From Asticcacaulis sp. AC402 (GTDB lineage Bacteria; Pseudomonadota; Alphaproteobacteria; Caulobacterales; Caulobacteraceae), in the NCBI RefSeq assembly GCF_000495835.1, contig NZ_AWGC01000028.1, positions 1 through 64,000 of the forward strand: DNA of 64,000 bases. The letters run 5' to 3'. Made by a program: the position numbers and the translations under genes. Positions 1 through 8,106 of the stretch are shown here, piece after piece (the first letter of the stretch is position 1; each line of letters starts with the position of its first letter). The notes under the pieces are model-generated. The model did no database searches. It had not been told where the DNA came from and saw nothing but the letters and a program-made list of their open reading frames with translations.

Positions 1-979
1 AAGTTCGAAGCCCGCACATCCGGCCGATCAAGCCCATCAGCTTGCAGGGCTTGCGGTCGGGCAGGCGCAGCGGTCGGTCGCCGTCCATCCAGTGCAATTG
101 CGGCCGCCACGCCAGGTCCTCGGGCAGTCGAACCTTCGTGACCAGACCGGCGGATTCCAGAGCCTTTATCAGGACATAGCCGGGATCGCTCTGGCCTTCG
201 TACAGACCTATCCGCGCTGAATCCGGAAAGGCATGGTGGTTGTTGTGCCAGCCTTCGCCCATGGTCAGCAGCCCGGTAAGCGGGACATTGCGGCCCTGGA
301 CGCCGGCGCCGCGCACCTGCCAGGTTTCGTCGTGCGGCTGATGGGCAAACCAGCCGATCAGCCAGTGGCCGGTGACCGTGACGGCAATCTGGGCGCAGAC
401 GCCCCACACGACCCAGGCCCAGCCACCGATCAGCCCGAACACCACTACCCACGGCAAATGAACGGCGATCCAGTGGCGGTCGATAAAGCGGTAAAACGGA
501 TCGTTCAAAACCTCGTCCTCAATGCGCAGGTCCGGCGCCCGGTCAAGCCTGAGCTCGCAGTGCATCTGCCACCAGGCATCGATCAGGGGCGGGCGTCGAT
601 GACCGAAATAGGGATGGCAATCCGGCTGGCGCTGAGCCCAGTCGCGCTGGTCGTGGGTGCGGATCATGGCAAATGGCCCGCCCAAACCGACCAGGACACC
701 GAAATAGACAAGCGTGCGCTCCAGCCATTTGGGACAATCGAAGCTCTTGTGGATCAGCCGGCGGTGCATGCCGACCGAATGGCCCAGCAGAAGGACAGCA
801 ATGGTCTTGACGGCGAACAGCAGTACGGTGTCAAGGCGTAGATAAGCGATCAGGCCCCAGATCGCGGCAGCGTACATGGCGATAAGAAACAGCGACTTGA
901 CAGGGGCATAGACCACCCGGCCGGAGACGGCATCACCGCTGCCTTGCGCTATGCGTGACATGTTCTCGAACCCCGCCAT
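1..979 (-). CDS. Fatty acid (acyl-CoA type) desaturase, 3' end cut by window edge
   Basis: This membrane di-iron desaturase introduces a double bond into a fatty acyl chain. I translated it directly from the minus strand: it starts MAGFENMSRIAQG at 979 and stays open to the window edge, so the C-terminus is missing. Three histidine clusters are visible: HSVGMHRRLIH near residue 68, HDQRDWAQ near residue 110 and EGWHNNHHAFP near residue 240. Hydrophobic segments lie before the first box (SLFLIAMYAAAIWGLIAY) and between boxes two and three. The first and third boxes are typical of the delta-9 desaturase family. The middle box is the H..RDW variant rather than HRxHH, so the exact substrate is uncertain. 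The gene stands alone and its upstream region is AT-rich. Confidence 0.85.
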   Translation of the reverse strand, partial: MAGFENMSRIAQGSGDAVSGRVVYAPVKSLFLIAMYAAAIWGLIAYLRLDTVLLFAVKTIAVLLLGHSVGMHRRLIHKSFDCPKWLERTLVYFGVLVGLGGPFAMIRTHDQRDWAQRQPDCHPYFGHRRPPLIDAWWQMHCELRLDRAPDLRIEDEVLNDPFYRFIDRHWIAVHLPWVVVFGLIGGWAWVVWGVCAQIAVTVTGHWLIGWFAHQPHDETWQVRGAGVQGRNVPLTGLLTMGEGWHNNHHAFPDSARIGLYEGQSDPGYVLIKALESAGLVTKVRLPEDLAWRPQLHWMDGDRPLRLPDRKPCKLMGLIGRMCGLRT

Positions 980-1239
980 AACAACCCCTATCATTTAGCT
1001 AATTATCTAACTAACTAATCATGAGATGGCGTCAGCGTCAAGAGCGGTTGAAGATTACGTTAAGCTTCTGAAGGAACTGCATAAATTCCCCCTCCCATCC
1101 GCTTTGAGGGGAGAGGACGAGAGCCGAGCGAAGCGTGGGCGATCGGCGCGGGGCGGCGAGCCTGAGAGGCTATGCGTAAACGTCCGCATTTGCCATCTAC
1201 GCAGTGACCTCATACCTGCCACAAATCCTCGCAGTGACC
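980..1239. other. Intergenic region with degenerate repeat sequence
   Basis: No gene is supported here. Bases 980-1020 are AT-rich and probably hold the desaturase promoter. Bases 1086-1172 contain C- and G-rich blocks with a 'gagcgaagcg' core resembling the large inverted repeat at 3894-4061, so this may be a decayed relative. The end overlaps the tandem 30-bp duplication. Confidence 0.4.
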
Positions 1240-1260
1240 TCATACCTGCCACAAATCCTC
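1201..1260. repeat. Perfect tandem duplication of 30 bp at the 3' end of a response regulator gene
   Basis: Bases 1201-1230 and 1231-1260 are identical 30-bp units with no spacer. The right-hand unit contains the last codons and TGA stop of the receiver gene (1240-1710, minus strand). The left-hand unit is therefore an untranslated second copy of the gene's end, which suggests a recent slippage or duplication event. Confidence 0.95.
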
Positions 1261-1710
1261 GGCACACAGGATCAACTCATCCCCTCTGGCCACCAGCTTC
1301 AGCGACCTGACCCGCGCCACCGCTTCACACAGCTTTTCATAGTTCAATGGCTTGACCAGGTAGTGCACAACGCCTTGCTGCCGTGCCTGGACGATATCGT
1401 CCGCCAAGTCCGACCCTGACAGCACCACAACGGGAATGGTCATTAACCCGGGCACACCGGCCAATGTTTTCAGAAAGCCACCCCCTTGAATCTTCGGCAG
1501 GTTGAGGTCGAGAAAGATCAGGTCCGGGCGCGGCGCTGCTTCGAAGCCCGGCTCGTGGCGCAGGAACTTCAAGGCGTCCTCGGCCGATGTCACCCAATGT
1601 CCGTCGAACTGTACACGCGCACGATTGAGCAGTGCCGTGACGAGGCGAATTTCTTCGGTGCTGTCCTCCACAAACAACACTTGAGCGATTTGGGAGGCCT
1701 TCGAGGCCAT
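1240..1710 (-). CDS. Single-domain response regulator (CheY/Rcp1-like receiver)
   Basis: This is a phosphotransfer receiver with no output domain, so it probably passes a signal by protein interaction. From the start MASKASQIAQ it is 156 residues. Receiver landmarks are the acidic pocket VEDSTEE, the phosphorylatable Asp in FLDLNLPK, the switch Ser in VLSGSD and the conserved Lys in YLVKPLN. The frame is open further upstream to a GTG at 1785. I chose 1710 because the receiver fold begins only seven residues later, but no clear ribosome binding site decides this. No histidine kinase gene adjoins it. Its 3' end is duplicated (1201-1260). Confidence 0.8.
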   Translation of the reverse strand: MASKASQIAQVLFVEDSTEEIRLVTALLNRARVQFDGHWVTSAEDALKFLRHEPGFEAAPRPDLIFLDLNLPKIQGGGFLKTLAGVPGLMTIPVVVLSGSDLADDIVQARQQGVVHYLVKPLNYEKLCEAVARVRSLKLVARGDELILCAEDLWQV

Positions 1711-1892
1711 AACATCGGGAACAAATTCCGCCATGCCGCACACGTCCGGACTGGAAAGCGGCGAGTTAACGCCCAGCCCGTCCACTTATCAAGCGATATT
1801 TGCACCATGATGGTTGTGAAATACTACCTGGCGACGAAGCATGGTTCGCTTTAGGTTAGGTATCCAAACGAGAAAGCCAATACTCGCAGAGT

Positions 1893-2804
1893 CTAGAGCG
1901 CGTGGCACTTGCAGCCAACATGCATGGCCAGTTCGACCGCGTCCTTGAATCGCATCGACGCTTCCAGGTCGTAGGTCAGGTACAGGTCCGGCTCGATCAG
2001 TTCCAGTTCCATCAGGCAGAACCGCCCCTCCGCATCGCGCACCATATCCACCCGCGCATACAGCAACCGGTCGCGGCCGATAAAGTCCAAAGCCGCTTCC
2101 GCCAGGTCGGAGGCTTCGACCGGCGGCCATTTCAGTTGCAAACGCGCGTCGTAGTCCGGCTGCGAGCGGAAATCGCCCGATTTCGGCGTCTTCAGCACCG
2201 CATGCGAAAACGCGCCGGCAAAATAGAGAAGCGACCATTCGCCTTCGGTCTGGATCGAAGCCATGAAAGGCTGGATCATGGCCGCACCCTCCGGCGGCGC
2301 GGCAACCTTGCCTTCGACGTCCGGTTCCCCCGAAAGCGCAGCATCGCCTTGCCAGACCACGGTGTTTTTTGCCCCGGCCGAGACCACGGGTTTCAGAACA
2401 AGCGCGTCGCCGAAATCGGCGCGGGCGCGGGCGATATCATCTTCGGTCAACTGCTCGACGAACAAGGTTGGGATGATCCGCACCCCGGCCTCGGCCAGGT
2501 CGCGCAGATAGCGTTTGTCGACATTCCACGCCACGATCTCCGGCGGATTGAACACGCGGCGTTTGTCGTCGGCCAGGCGCTGGATAGCGGCGCGGAAACC
2601 GTCCGGATCATTATGATAACCCCAGGCCACCAAAGGCACGATCAGGTCATAGTCCTGCGTGACCGGCTCCGACCATGGCTGGTCGAAAATCTCGGCGTCA
2701 AGGCCGGCCAGAGCCTCGCGATAGGCGTCGAGCACATAGGGCCAACGGCCGTGGTGCGACGGATGGTCAGGGTTCGGCGTAAGTATCAATAAAGACTTGC
2801 TCAT
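1893..2804 (-). CDS. ATP-grasp domain protein (glutathione synthetase/RimK-like fold)
   Basis: This 303-residue protein (MSKSLLILTPNPDHPSHHG) looks like a carboxylate-amine or carboxylate-thiol ligase of the ATP-grasp superfamily. Visible signatures are ALVLKPVVSAGAKNT (ATP-lysine strand and loop), MIQPFMASIQTEGEWS, and the C-terminal metal-binding stretch FCLMELELIEPDLYL, where acidic residues coordinate Mg-ATP. The substrate cannot be told from sequence. The open frame extends upstream into the divergent kinase gene, but that extension is a shadow. The ATG at 2804 leaves a 60-bp divergent promoter region with the PfkB gene. The stop lies in the string TCTAGAGCGC, similar to the edges of a dispersed repeat in this window. 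Confidence 0.75.
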   Translation of the reverse strand: MSKSLLILTPNPDHPSHHGRWPYVLDAYREALAGLDAEIFDQPWSEPVTQDYDLIVPLVAWGYHNDPDGFRAAIQRLADDKRRVFNPPEIVAWNVDKRYLRDLAEAGVRIIPTLFVEQLTEDDIARARADFGDALVLKPVVSAGAKNTVVWQGDAALSGEPDVEGKVAAPPEGAAMIQPFMASIQTEGEWSLLYFAGAFSHAVLKTPKSGDFRSQPDYDARLQLKWPPVEASDLAEAALDFIGRDRLLYARVDMVRDAEGRFCLMELELIEPDLYLTYDLEASMRFKDAVELAMHVGCKCHAL

Positions 2805-2864
2805 CGCTTCCTTATTCACCATTAGGGTAGGCCATCGCAACCGGAAATACTGAAGCTCGCGCCT

Positions 2865-3860
2865 ATGACCCTGACCTACGATATCACCGCCGTCGGCCAC
2901 GCCATTGTCGACGTCTTGGCGCCCGCCGACGACGCCTTTCTCAAGGCGCATGACCTGCACAAGGGCGCCATGACCCTGATCGACCAGCACCGCGCTGTCA
3001 GCCTCAGCGAGGCCATGGCCGACAGCGAAATGGCGTCGGGCGGGTCGGCGGGCAACACCATCGCCGGCGCGGCGTCGTTCGGCGCCAAATGCGCCTATAT
3101 CGGCAAGGTGGCGCACGATGCCCTGGGCGAGGTTTTTTCGCGCGACCTGAAGAAGATGAGCGTCACCTTCAATACGCAGGTGCTGCACGACGATCCGACC
3201 CATACCGGCCGCTGCCTGATCAATGTTACGGCCGACGGCCAGCGCACCATGGCGACCTTCCTCGGCGCCGCCGCCATGGTCGGACCCAATGACGTCGATC
3301 CCGAGCTGATCAAGGCGTCACAGATCGTCTATCTCGAAGGTTATCTGTTCGATACCCCATCCGGCAGGGAAGCCTTTGCCCGTGCGGCTCAGATCGCCCG
3401 CACCAATGGCCGCAAGACGGCGATCACCCTGTCGGACACGTTTGTCGTCGACCGCTGGCGTGACGATCTGCTGGCCTTTATCGCCCGCAATGTGGACCTG
3501 GTCTTCGCGAATGAGCATGAGTTGATGTCGCTGTTTCAGACCGACGATTTCGACAAGGCGCTGCGCTACCTGCGCACCAAGGTCGACCTGGCCTTTATCA
3601 CCCGCTCGGAAAAGGGTTCGGTGTGTGCCCGCCAGGACGAGATCCACACCATCCCGACCTATCCGGCGGCAGCGGTGGTCGATACCACCGGCGCCGGCGA
3701 TCAGTATGCGGCCGGCGTCATGTTCGGCCTGACGCATGGCCTGCCGATGGATGTGTGTGGCCGTCTGGGGTCCTTGGCGGCTTCGGAAGTCATCGACCAT
3801 TACGGCCCACGGCCCAAGGTATCGCTGCGGGAACTGGCGCAAAAACACGGACTGATTTGA
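2865..3860 (+). CDS. PfkB-family carbohydrate/adenosine kinase
   Basis: This 331-residue ribokinase-superfamily enzyme transfers phosphate from ATP to a sugar or nucleoside. The N-terminal PfkB signature GGSAGNTIAG is near residue 60. The C-terminal signature DTTGAGDQYAAG is near residue 275 and contains the anion hole and the catalytic Asp. Its length and the N-terminal DITAVGHAIVDVLA match alphaproteobacterial proteins usually annotated as adenosine kinase or sugar kinase. The substrate is inference. It is divergent from the ATP-grasp gene and followed by a large inverted repeat that may end transcription. Confidence 0.85.
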   Translation: MTLTYDITAVGHAIVDVLAPADDAFLKAHDLHKGAMTLIDQHRAVSLSEAMADSEMASGGSAGNTIAGAASFGAKCAYIGKVAHDALGEVFSRDLKKMSVTFNTQVLHDDPTHTGRCLINVTADGQRTMATFLGAAAMVGPNDVDPELIKASQIVYLEGYLFDTPSGREAFARAAQIARTNGRKTAITLSDTFVVDRWRDDLLAFIARNVDLVFANEHELMSLFQTDDFDKALRYLRTKVDLAFITRSEKGSVCARQDEIHTIPTYPAAAVVDTTGAGDQYAAGVMFGLTHGLPMDVCGRLGSLAASEVIDHYGPRPKVSLRELAQKHGLI

Positions 3861-3893
3861 GGCGAAGCTTCTCAGCTACAAACGATTTTATCG

Positions 3894-4061
3894 TATCCTC
3901 CACCGCTAGCGGGGGAGGTGCTGAGCGAGCGAAGCGCGTCGAAGCGGAGGGGGAGCCAGAAGCGCAGAATTCTGAGTTTGTAACGCCCCCTCCGTCTCGA
4001 CGCGCTTCGCCCATAGGAGGGCTCGCTTGCTCGACACCTCCCCCGCAAGCGGTGGAGGATA
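3894..4061. repeat. Large imperfect inverted repeat (~168 bp) between convergent genes
   Basis: The left arm starts tatcctccaccgct.gcggggg and the right arm ends with its complement (ccccgc.agcggtggaggata). The pairing resumes inside with gaagcgcgtcga and ggaggggg blocks. It lies between the convergent PfkB and Smr genes. This is a non-coding palindromic element; a role in transcription termination is inferred. Confidence 0.85.
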
Positions 4062-4072
4062 AGTTCGTATTT

Positions 4073-4657
4073 TCAACTTCTTCGTTTCAGCGCCACATAT
4101 AGCGCGCCGGAGCCGCCATGGCGGGCGTGGGCCAGGGAAATACCGGCCACGATATGCCCTAACGCCGGATCGGCCAGCCATTCCGGCGCATTACGCTTCA
4201 GGATACCGTTTTCTGCCATCCCCTTGCCAGTGATCACCAGCACCGCGCGATAGTCGTTGGCATAGGCCTGCTGCACGAAGGCCTTCAATCGCGCCTCGGC
4301 AGCCAGGCTGTTCATGCCATGCAGATCCAGCCGCGCCTCGATCGGGTCGCGCTCGCGGCTCAGCCGGCGTTTGCGCCGCGGCTCGATCGGATCGGGTGAA
4401 AAGCTGTCGCTGACGATGAAACGGAAAGCAGGCTCAGCCCTGGCGATCTGTCCCAGTTGGAAAGGTGTCGCCGGTACGGGCTTAGGCTTTTGCGCCACCA
4501 TGGGTTGGGCCATGCCAGGGACCTGGACGGTTTCGGTTTCAGTCTTCGGCTCGGGCTCGCCCGGTGTAATGCGCGAAGCCCGGTGCGGTCGCACAGTGGC
4601 GGTGACCAATGACCACAGACGCATATCCTCGGGTTTGAGCGTGAAAAAACGGGACAT
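4073..4657 (-). CDS. Smr-domain protein (MutS2 C-terminal-like nuclease domain)
   Basis: This 194-residue protein has a variable, proline-rich N-terminal half and a C-terminal Smr domain. The domain carries the LDLHGM motif (near residue 110), VLVITGKG (near 140) and the GGSGALYV ending, as in stand-alone Smr endonuclease-like proteins. In this family the His of LDLHG and the TGKG loop are needed for nucleic acid binding or cleavage. The target here is unknown. The next gene upstream (PAS protein) is 46 bp away on the same strand, so co-transcription is possible. Confidence 0.85.
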   Translation of the reverse strand: MSRFFTLKPEDMRLWSLVTATVRPHRASRITPGEPEPKTETETVQVPGMAQPMVAQKPKPVPATPFQLGQIARAEPAFRFIVSDSFSPDPIEPRRKRRLSRERDPIEARLDLHGMNSLAAEARLKAFVQQAYANDYRAVLVITGKGMAENGILKRNAPEWLADPALGHIVAGISLAHARHGGSGALYVALKRRS

Positions 4658-4703
4658 GTCGCGACCTTGCCACGGCGCACGCCGAAACGGAACCTATGTG
4701 CAG

Positions 4704-7409
4704 TTAGAATTCTTCGCTCTGGAAGGCTTGAAGCTGACGCGTCAGGCGCTCGCCGCGCCGGCCAGCGATCAGCGCGGCCTCAGCCAGGCGGCGCACGCTT
4801 TCCGGGCTTTCCGTTGTCCGCGCCATGACGTCGAGCGCGCCATTGACCACCTGAAGCATCTGGGCAAAATCCTGGGCGACGTCGCCGGTCAGACGGCCTA
4901 CAGTCTCGAAGCGCTGGGCATTGTTTAGGGCGGCGTTCATCTGGTCGACGCGAACCTGCATCCCGGCCATTTCGGTCTGGGATGCGTTCAGGACGGCGGT
5001 CAGCTCATCCAGGCGCCCCTGAAGGTCGCGATGAGCGGCCTGCCATTTGGCCAGTTCGTTATTGGCGGCGGCCAGTCGGTTCTCGTAGTTGGTATAGTCC
5101 GGTTGTGGTGTCGGCGTAGCGGCCAGGTCGGCATAGCGCGACCGCAGCACTTCGTGGGCGTCGCGGACCTCCTCCAACTCGTCGCTCAGGTCGGCAATGC
5201 GCGCCTCGTACTGCTTATAATCGGGCTCTGGCCGAGCTTTGAGAGCCTCGGCCTCTTGCGTAGCCGCGGCCATGTCGGCGAGGGCCTGCTCCACCTCCGC
5301 CTCAAGCTCGGCGATGCGTGATTCGTGAGCGCTGAAGTCGGGCTCCGGATCCGGTGCCGTGGACAAGACGTGGTAGCGTTGGGCCAGGTCGTCATAACGC
5401 GCACGTGCGGCTTCAGTTTGTTGCCGCAGTTCAGCGATGCGAGTTTCATGGACGCTGTAGTCGGGCTCGGGCAGGGGCTGCGACAGGACAGAGTCAAGCT
5501 CTTCCTGGACGGCGTCGCGGGCCGCAGCCGTGGCCTCGATCTCGGCTTCGAGTTCCTCCAGGCGGTTTTTCAGCATAGCGTTTTCGGCGACGACGCGCGG
5601 ATCGGCTTCGATCACTGGTGGTGGCGCCGGGGTGTTGCGCAGGGAGACGACTTCGTCATTTAGCACGGCCAGTTGCGCCTTCAGCACCTCGTTCTGCGAG
5701 ATGACGGCCGTGTCGGCTTCACGTACGATGACAGGTTTCGGCGCCGGCAGGTTGCGCAGGGTTTCCAACTCGGCCCGGAGCGTGGCGATTTCGGCCTTAA
5801 GCCCTGCATTTTCGGCCACGACGGCGGGATCGGGTTCGTGAACAATGACCGGTTCACCAGCGGCTTGACTGATGCTGTGCCAGGCATAGACTTCGCCCGG
5901 ATCAGCGGCAGCGGCGCGCGCGGCCTCCATTTCGGCCAGGGCCTCGGCGCGGCCGGCCTGGCGCGCCTGTTGTCGGGCGACGTCCAGTTCGGCCAGGGCT
6001 ACATCGCGTGCGGCCTGGCGAGCGGCGGTAAGATCGGCTTCGCTAACGGCAGGCTCGGCTTTTGCCAGAGTCTGTCCCTCAGCGATGGCCTGTTTCCACT
6101 CGGTCGAATCATAGGCGATACCGTAGATCTGACGTTCGCCACCTTCGACGGTCGCCTGGCCCTTCAGGGTAATCCAGCGGCCATCGCCACTTTTGCGAGC
6201 TACCCGGATGTCGAGTTCAAGAATATCGTCCTCGCCCGACTTGAGCCGGCTGAAGGCATTGTCGGCCTTGACCTGGTCGTCCTCGGAAATCAGGGTCGGT
6301 CCGCCTGGCATGTCACGGCCAATCAGGGCGCGCATACCGGCATCTTCGACAATGGTATCGGCCTCCGGGTCGTACTGCCACACGCCGATGCCCAGCGCCG
6401 CCAGGGCGCGCTCGCCGCTGCGGAAATCTTCCAGCTCCTGCAGTTGGTCTGCGTCAAGAACCGCTGCCGCCGGCGGTACCGGCGTCACCACAGCTTCTTC
6501 CACCGGCAGCGCCATGACGGTCAGACCATTGGGGCCACCCTCGTGGGTACGCACCACCCAGCCCGTGACTGAACAGGGATGGGTTTCGCCGGTGAGCGCC
6601 TTGAGCTTTAGCGGCACCGACGCCTCGCCGGTATCGGTGTCATCCTGAATGTCGCCGAGATAGTCGAGCGCTGACTGGAAATCTCCGTCGGCAACGAAAA
6701 TCTGTGCCCAGTTCTTGCCGACCACCTGTTCACGCTTCAACTCGAAGGCGTCAAGTGCGGCACTGTTGACATCCAGAACGGTGCCTTGGGCATCGAGTCC
6801 CCAGAAGGGCACGGTGGCAGCCGAGAACCAGTGGCCGCGCCACGCGCCGGTGAGGTCCTCGACGCCTTCGCCAGACCAGGTTTCTATCTCGACCATGGCC
6901 GAGGTCGAGCCAATGATCTCGCCGGCGCTGTTCATGATCGGCATGGAGGTCACCGATACCAGGACCTTGTCGTGGCCGCCATAATTGGTCAACAGATGCT
7001 GGAAGCCCTTGACTGTCTGGCCGCGCAGGGATCGCGCGATGGGCATCAGATCGGCTGGCACGGCCCGGCCGTCAGGAAAGGCGATACCCCAGGTGGCGGC
7101 ATGAAAGCGAAGGCCAATCAGTTCGGCGTCTTTGCGGCCCAGAAGCTGATGCGCCGCCTTGTTGGCAAACGTGAATTTTCCGGTTGTATCGGTTTCGACG
7201 AGGGCGACGGGAACGGCATTGAGAACGTTAAACATGCGTCGTTCCAAGGTGTCGATCTTGCGTTCGGCCTTGAACAAAAGGTCCTGGAACTGGCGCACCT
7301 GGAAGGTCTTCAGCGAGGCAATGACTCCGCCGACAATGGACAGTAACAGCAGAACGGCAGCGACCACGCCCAGAAAGGTGGCCAGATCCTGTGGGGTTTC
7401 CCAAAACAT
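4704..7409 (-). CDS. Membrane PAS/coiled-coil protein ending in a degenerate histidine kinase dimerisation domain
   Basis: This 901-residue protein has an N-terminal membrane helix (residues ~10-32) and a PAS-like domain near 55-175 (NAVPVALVETDTTGKFTFAN). A second PAS-like domain starts near 190 and a third near 330-440. A long charged coiled-coil region follows, with repeated units such as P-x-PDY..YE.RIA.L and PVI..D..V.. N..LKA. The last ~65 residues (VGRLTGDVAQDFAQML ... GERLTRQLQAFQ) align by eye with the HisKA helices of hybrid kinases, where VGQLTGGVAHDFNN is usual. Here the phospho-acceptor His is Gln (CAG), and the protein stops before any ATPase domain. It therefore cannot be an ordinary kinase. 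A scaffold or sensing adaptor is the simplest idea. Confidence 0.75.
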   Translation of the reverse strand: MFWETPQDLATFLGVVAAVLLLLSIVGGVIASLKTFQVRQFQDLLFKAERKIDTLERRMFNVLNAVPVALVETDTTGKFTFANKAAHQLLGRKDAELIGLRFHAATWGIAFPDGRAVPADLMPIARSLRGQTVKGFQHLLTNYGGHDKVLVSVTSMPIMNSAGEIIGSTSAMVEIETWSGEGVEDLTGAWRGHWFSAATVPFWGLDAQGTVLDVNSAALDAFELKREQVVGKNWAQIFVADGDFQSALDYLGDIQDDTDTGEASVPLKLKALTGETHPCSVTGWVVRTHEGGPNGLTVMALPVEEAVVTPVPPAAAVLDADQLQELEDFRSGERALAALGIGVWQYDPEADTIVEDAGMRALIGRDMPGGPTLISEDDQVKADNAFSRLKSGEDDILELDIRVARKSGDGRWITLKGQATVEGGERQIYGIAYDSTEWKQAIAEGQTLAKAEPAVSEADLTAARQAARDVALAELDVARQQARQAGRAEALAEMEAARAAAADPGEVYAWHSISQAAGEPVIVHEPDPAVVAENAGLKAEIATLRAELETLRNLPAPKPVIVREADTAVISQNEVLKAQLAVLNDEVVSLRNTPAPPPVIEADPRVVAENAMLKNRLEELEAEIEATAAARDAVQEELDSVLSQPLPEPDYSVHETRIAELRQQTEAARARYDDLAQRYHVLSTAPDPEPDFSAHESRIAELEAEVEQALADMAAATQEAEALKARPEPDYKQYEARIADLSDELEEVRDAHEVLRSRYADLAATPTPQPDYTNYENRLAAANNELAKWQAAHRDLQGRLDELTAVLNASQTEMAGMQVRVDQMNAALNNAQRFETVGRLTGDVAQDFAQMLQVVNGALDVMARTTESPESVRRLAEAALIAGRRGERLTRQLQAFQSEEF

Positions 7410-7571
7410 GCGCCTAAATCTCGCCTATGACCTTCTGCCGGGCGCCAACCCTGCTTGCTGCGCACCTGCCGCGTTTTGCGACAGAGTCCGCCTTTCGCCT
7501 GTAACCCAGCAAAAACCGGGCCGCAAGCGCGACACCCTACAACACAAATGCTTAAGGGAAAATGGTCATGC

Positions 7572-7599
7572 AAAAAGCGGCGGAATTGCTTCCGCCGCT
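7572..7599 (-). terminator. Rho-independent terminator for the GlsB/YeaQ gene
   Basis: A perfect 10-bp stem (agcggcggaa / ttccgccgct, 7576-7585 and 7590-7599) closes on a 4-base loop. On the minus strand it is followed by five T residues. It lies about 65 bp past the stop of the minus-strand gene at 7665-7931. Confidence 0.8.
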
Positions 7600-7628
7600 C
7601 TTGTTACGATAGCGCTGGTCAAGTGCTG

Positions 7629-7664
7629 GAGCGCGATCCGATAAGGTGGACGCCACTTTCCGCT
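7629..7664. repeat. Dispersed palindromic repeat family 1, partial copy
   Basis: This copy (gagcgcgatccgataaggtgg...) is the same as one half of the family-1 element found elsewhere in the window. It begins directly after the TAA stop of the minus-strand gene at 7665. Confidence 0.7.
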
Positions 7665-7931
7665 TTAGACGGCGCTTGGACCGCGGCGAAGCATGCGGGC
7701 CACAGCAATCAGCAGGCAGGCGCCAGCAACACCAGCAATCAGATAGCCGATAACACCGCCAAACGAGATGCCGAGCATGGCAAACAGGACGTTGGCAATG
7801 ATGGAGCCGACAATACCCAGGATTATGTTCATCAAAAGCCCCTGATTGGACTTCATGATCATTTCGGCTATCCAACCGGCCAACGCACCAATGATGATGG
7901 CCAGCAGCCATCCGACTTGAGGTTCACCCAT
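7665..7931 (-). CDS. GlsB/YeaQ/YmgE family stress-response membrane protein
   Basis: This 88-residue protein is almost entirely hydrophobic, with three transmembrane segments: WLLAIIIGALAGWIAEMI, LLMNIILGIVGSIIANVL and GVIGYLIAGVAGACLLIAV. The glycine-rich GALAGWIA and NIILGIVGSIIA patterns are the hallmark of the transglycosylase-associated (GlsB/YeaQ/YmgE) family, small inner membrane proteins linked to general stress. It is monocistronic, with its own downstream terminator. The precise function of the family is not settled. Confidence 0.92.
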   Translation of the reverse strand: MGEPQVGWLLAIIIGALAGWIAEMIMKSNQGLLMNIILGIVGSIIANVLFAMLGISFGGVIGYLIAGVAGACLLIAVARMLRRGPSAV

Positions 7932-8106
7932 AAAAATCTCTCCGTAATTGTTCGCCGGCCAGGAACGCGGCTCACCCCAAAGTAGCGGGGACGGTCCAAG
8001 TTTAGGATGTGGTTGTGGTCGCAGTTTGCAAGGTTTTGGAAAAGCCTGATCCAGGCTCCTGATGCGTCGCGCCGTTTCTCCGAAACGTGATGCCCGCGTT
8101 TCCCGG

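Noticed and set aside
1201-1260. Possible CRISPR repeat
   Set aside because: Only two copies exist and there is no spacer between them; it is a tandem duplication.
2805-3203. N-terminal extension of the ATP-grasp protein
   Set aside because: The extension is antisense to the well-supported PfkB gene. The ATG at 2804 begins the conserved part.
5673-6572. 299-residue plus-strand frame within the PAS protein gene
   Set aside because: It is antisense to the coiled-coil coding region; its repeats follow those of the real gene.
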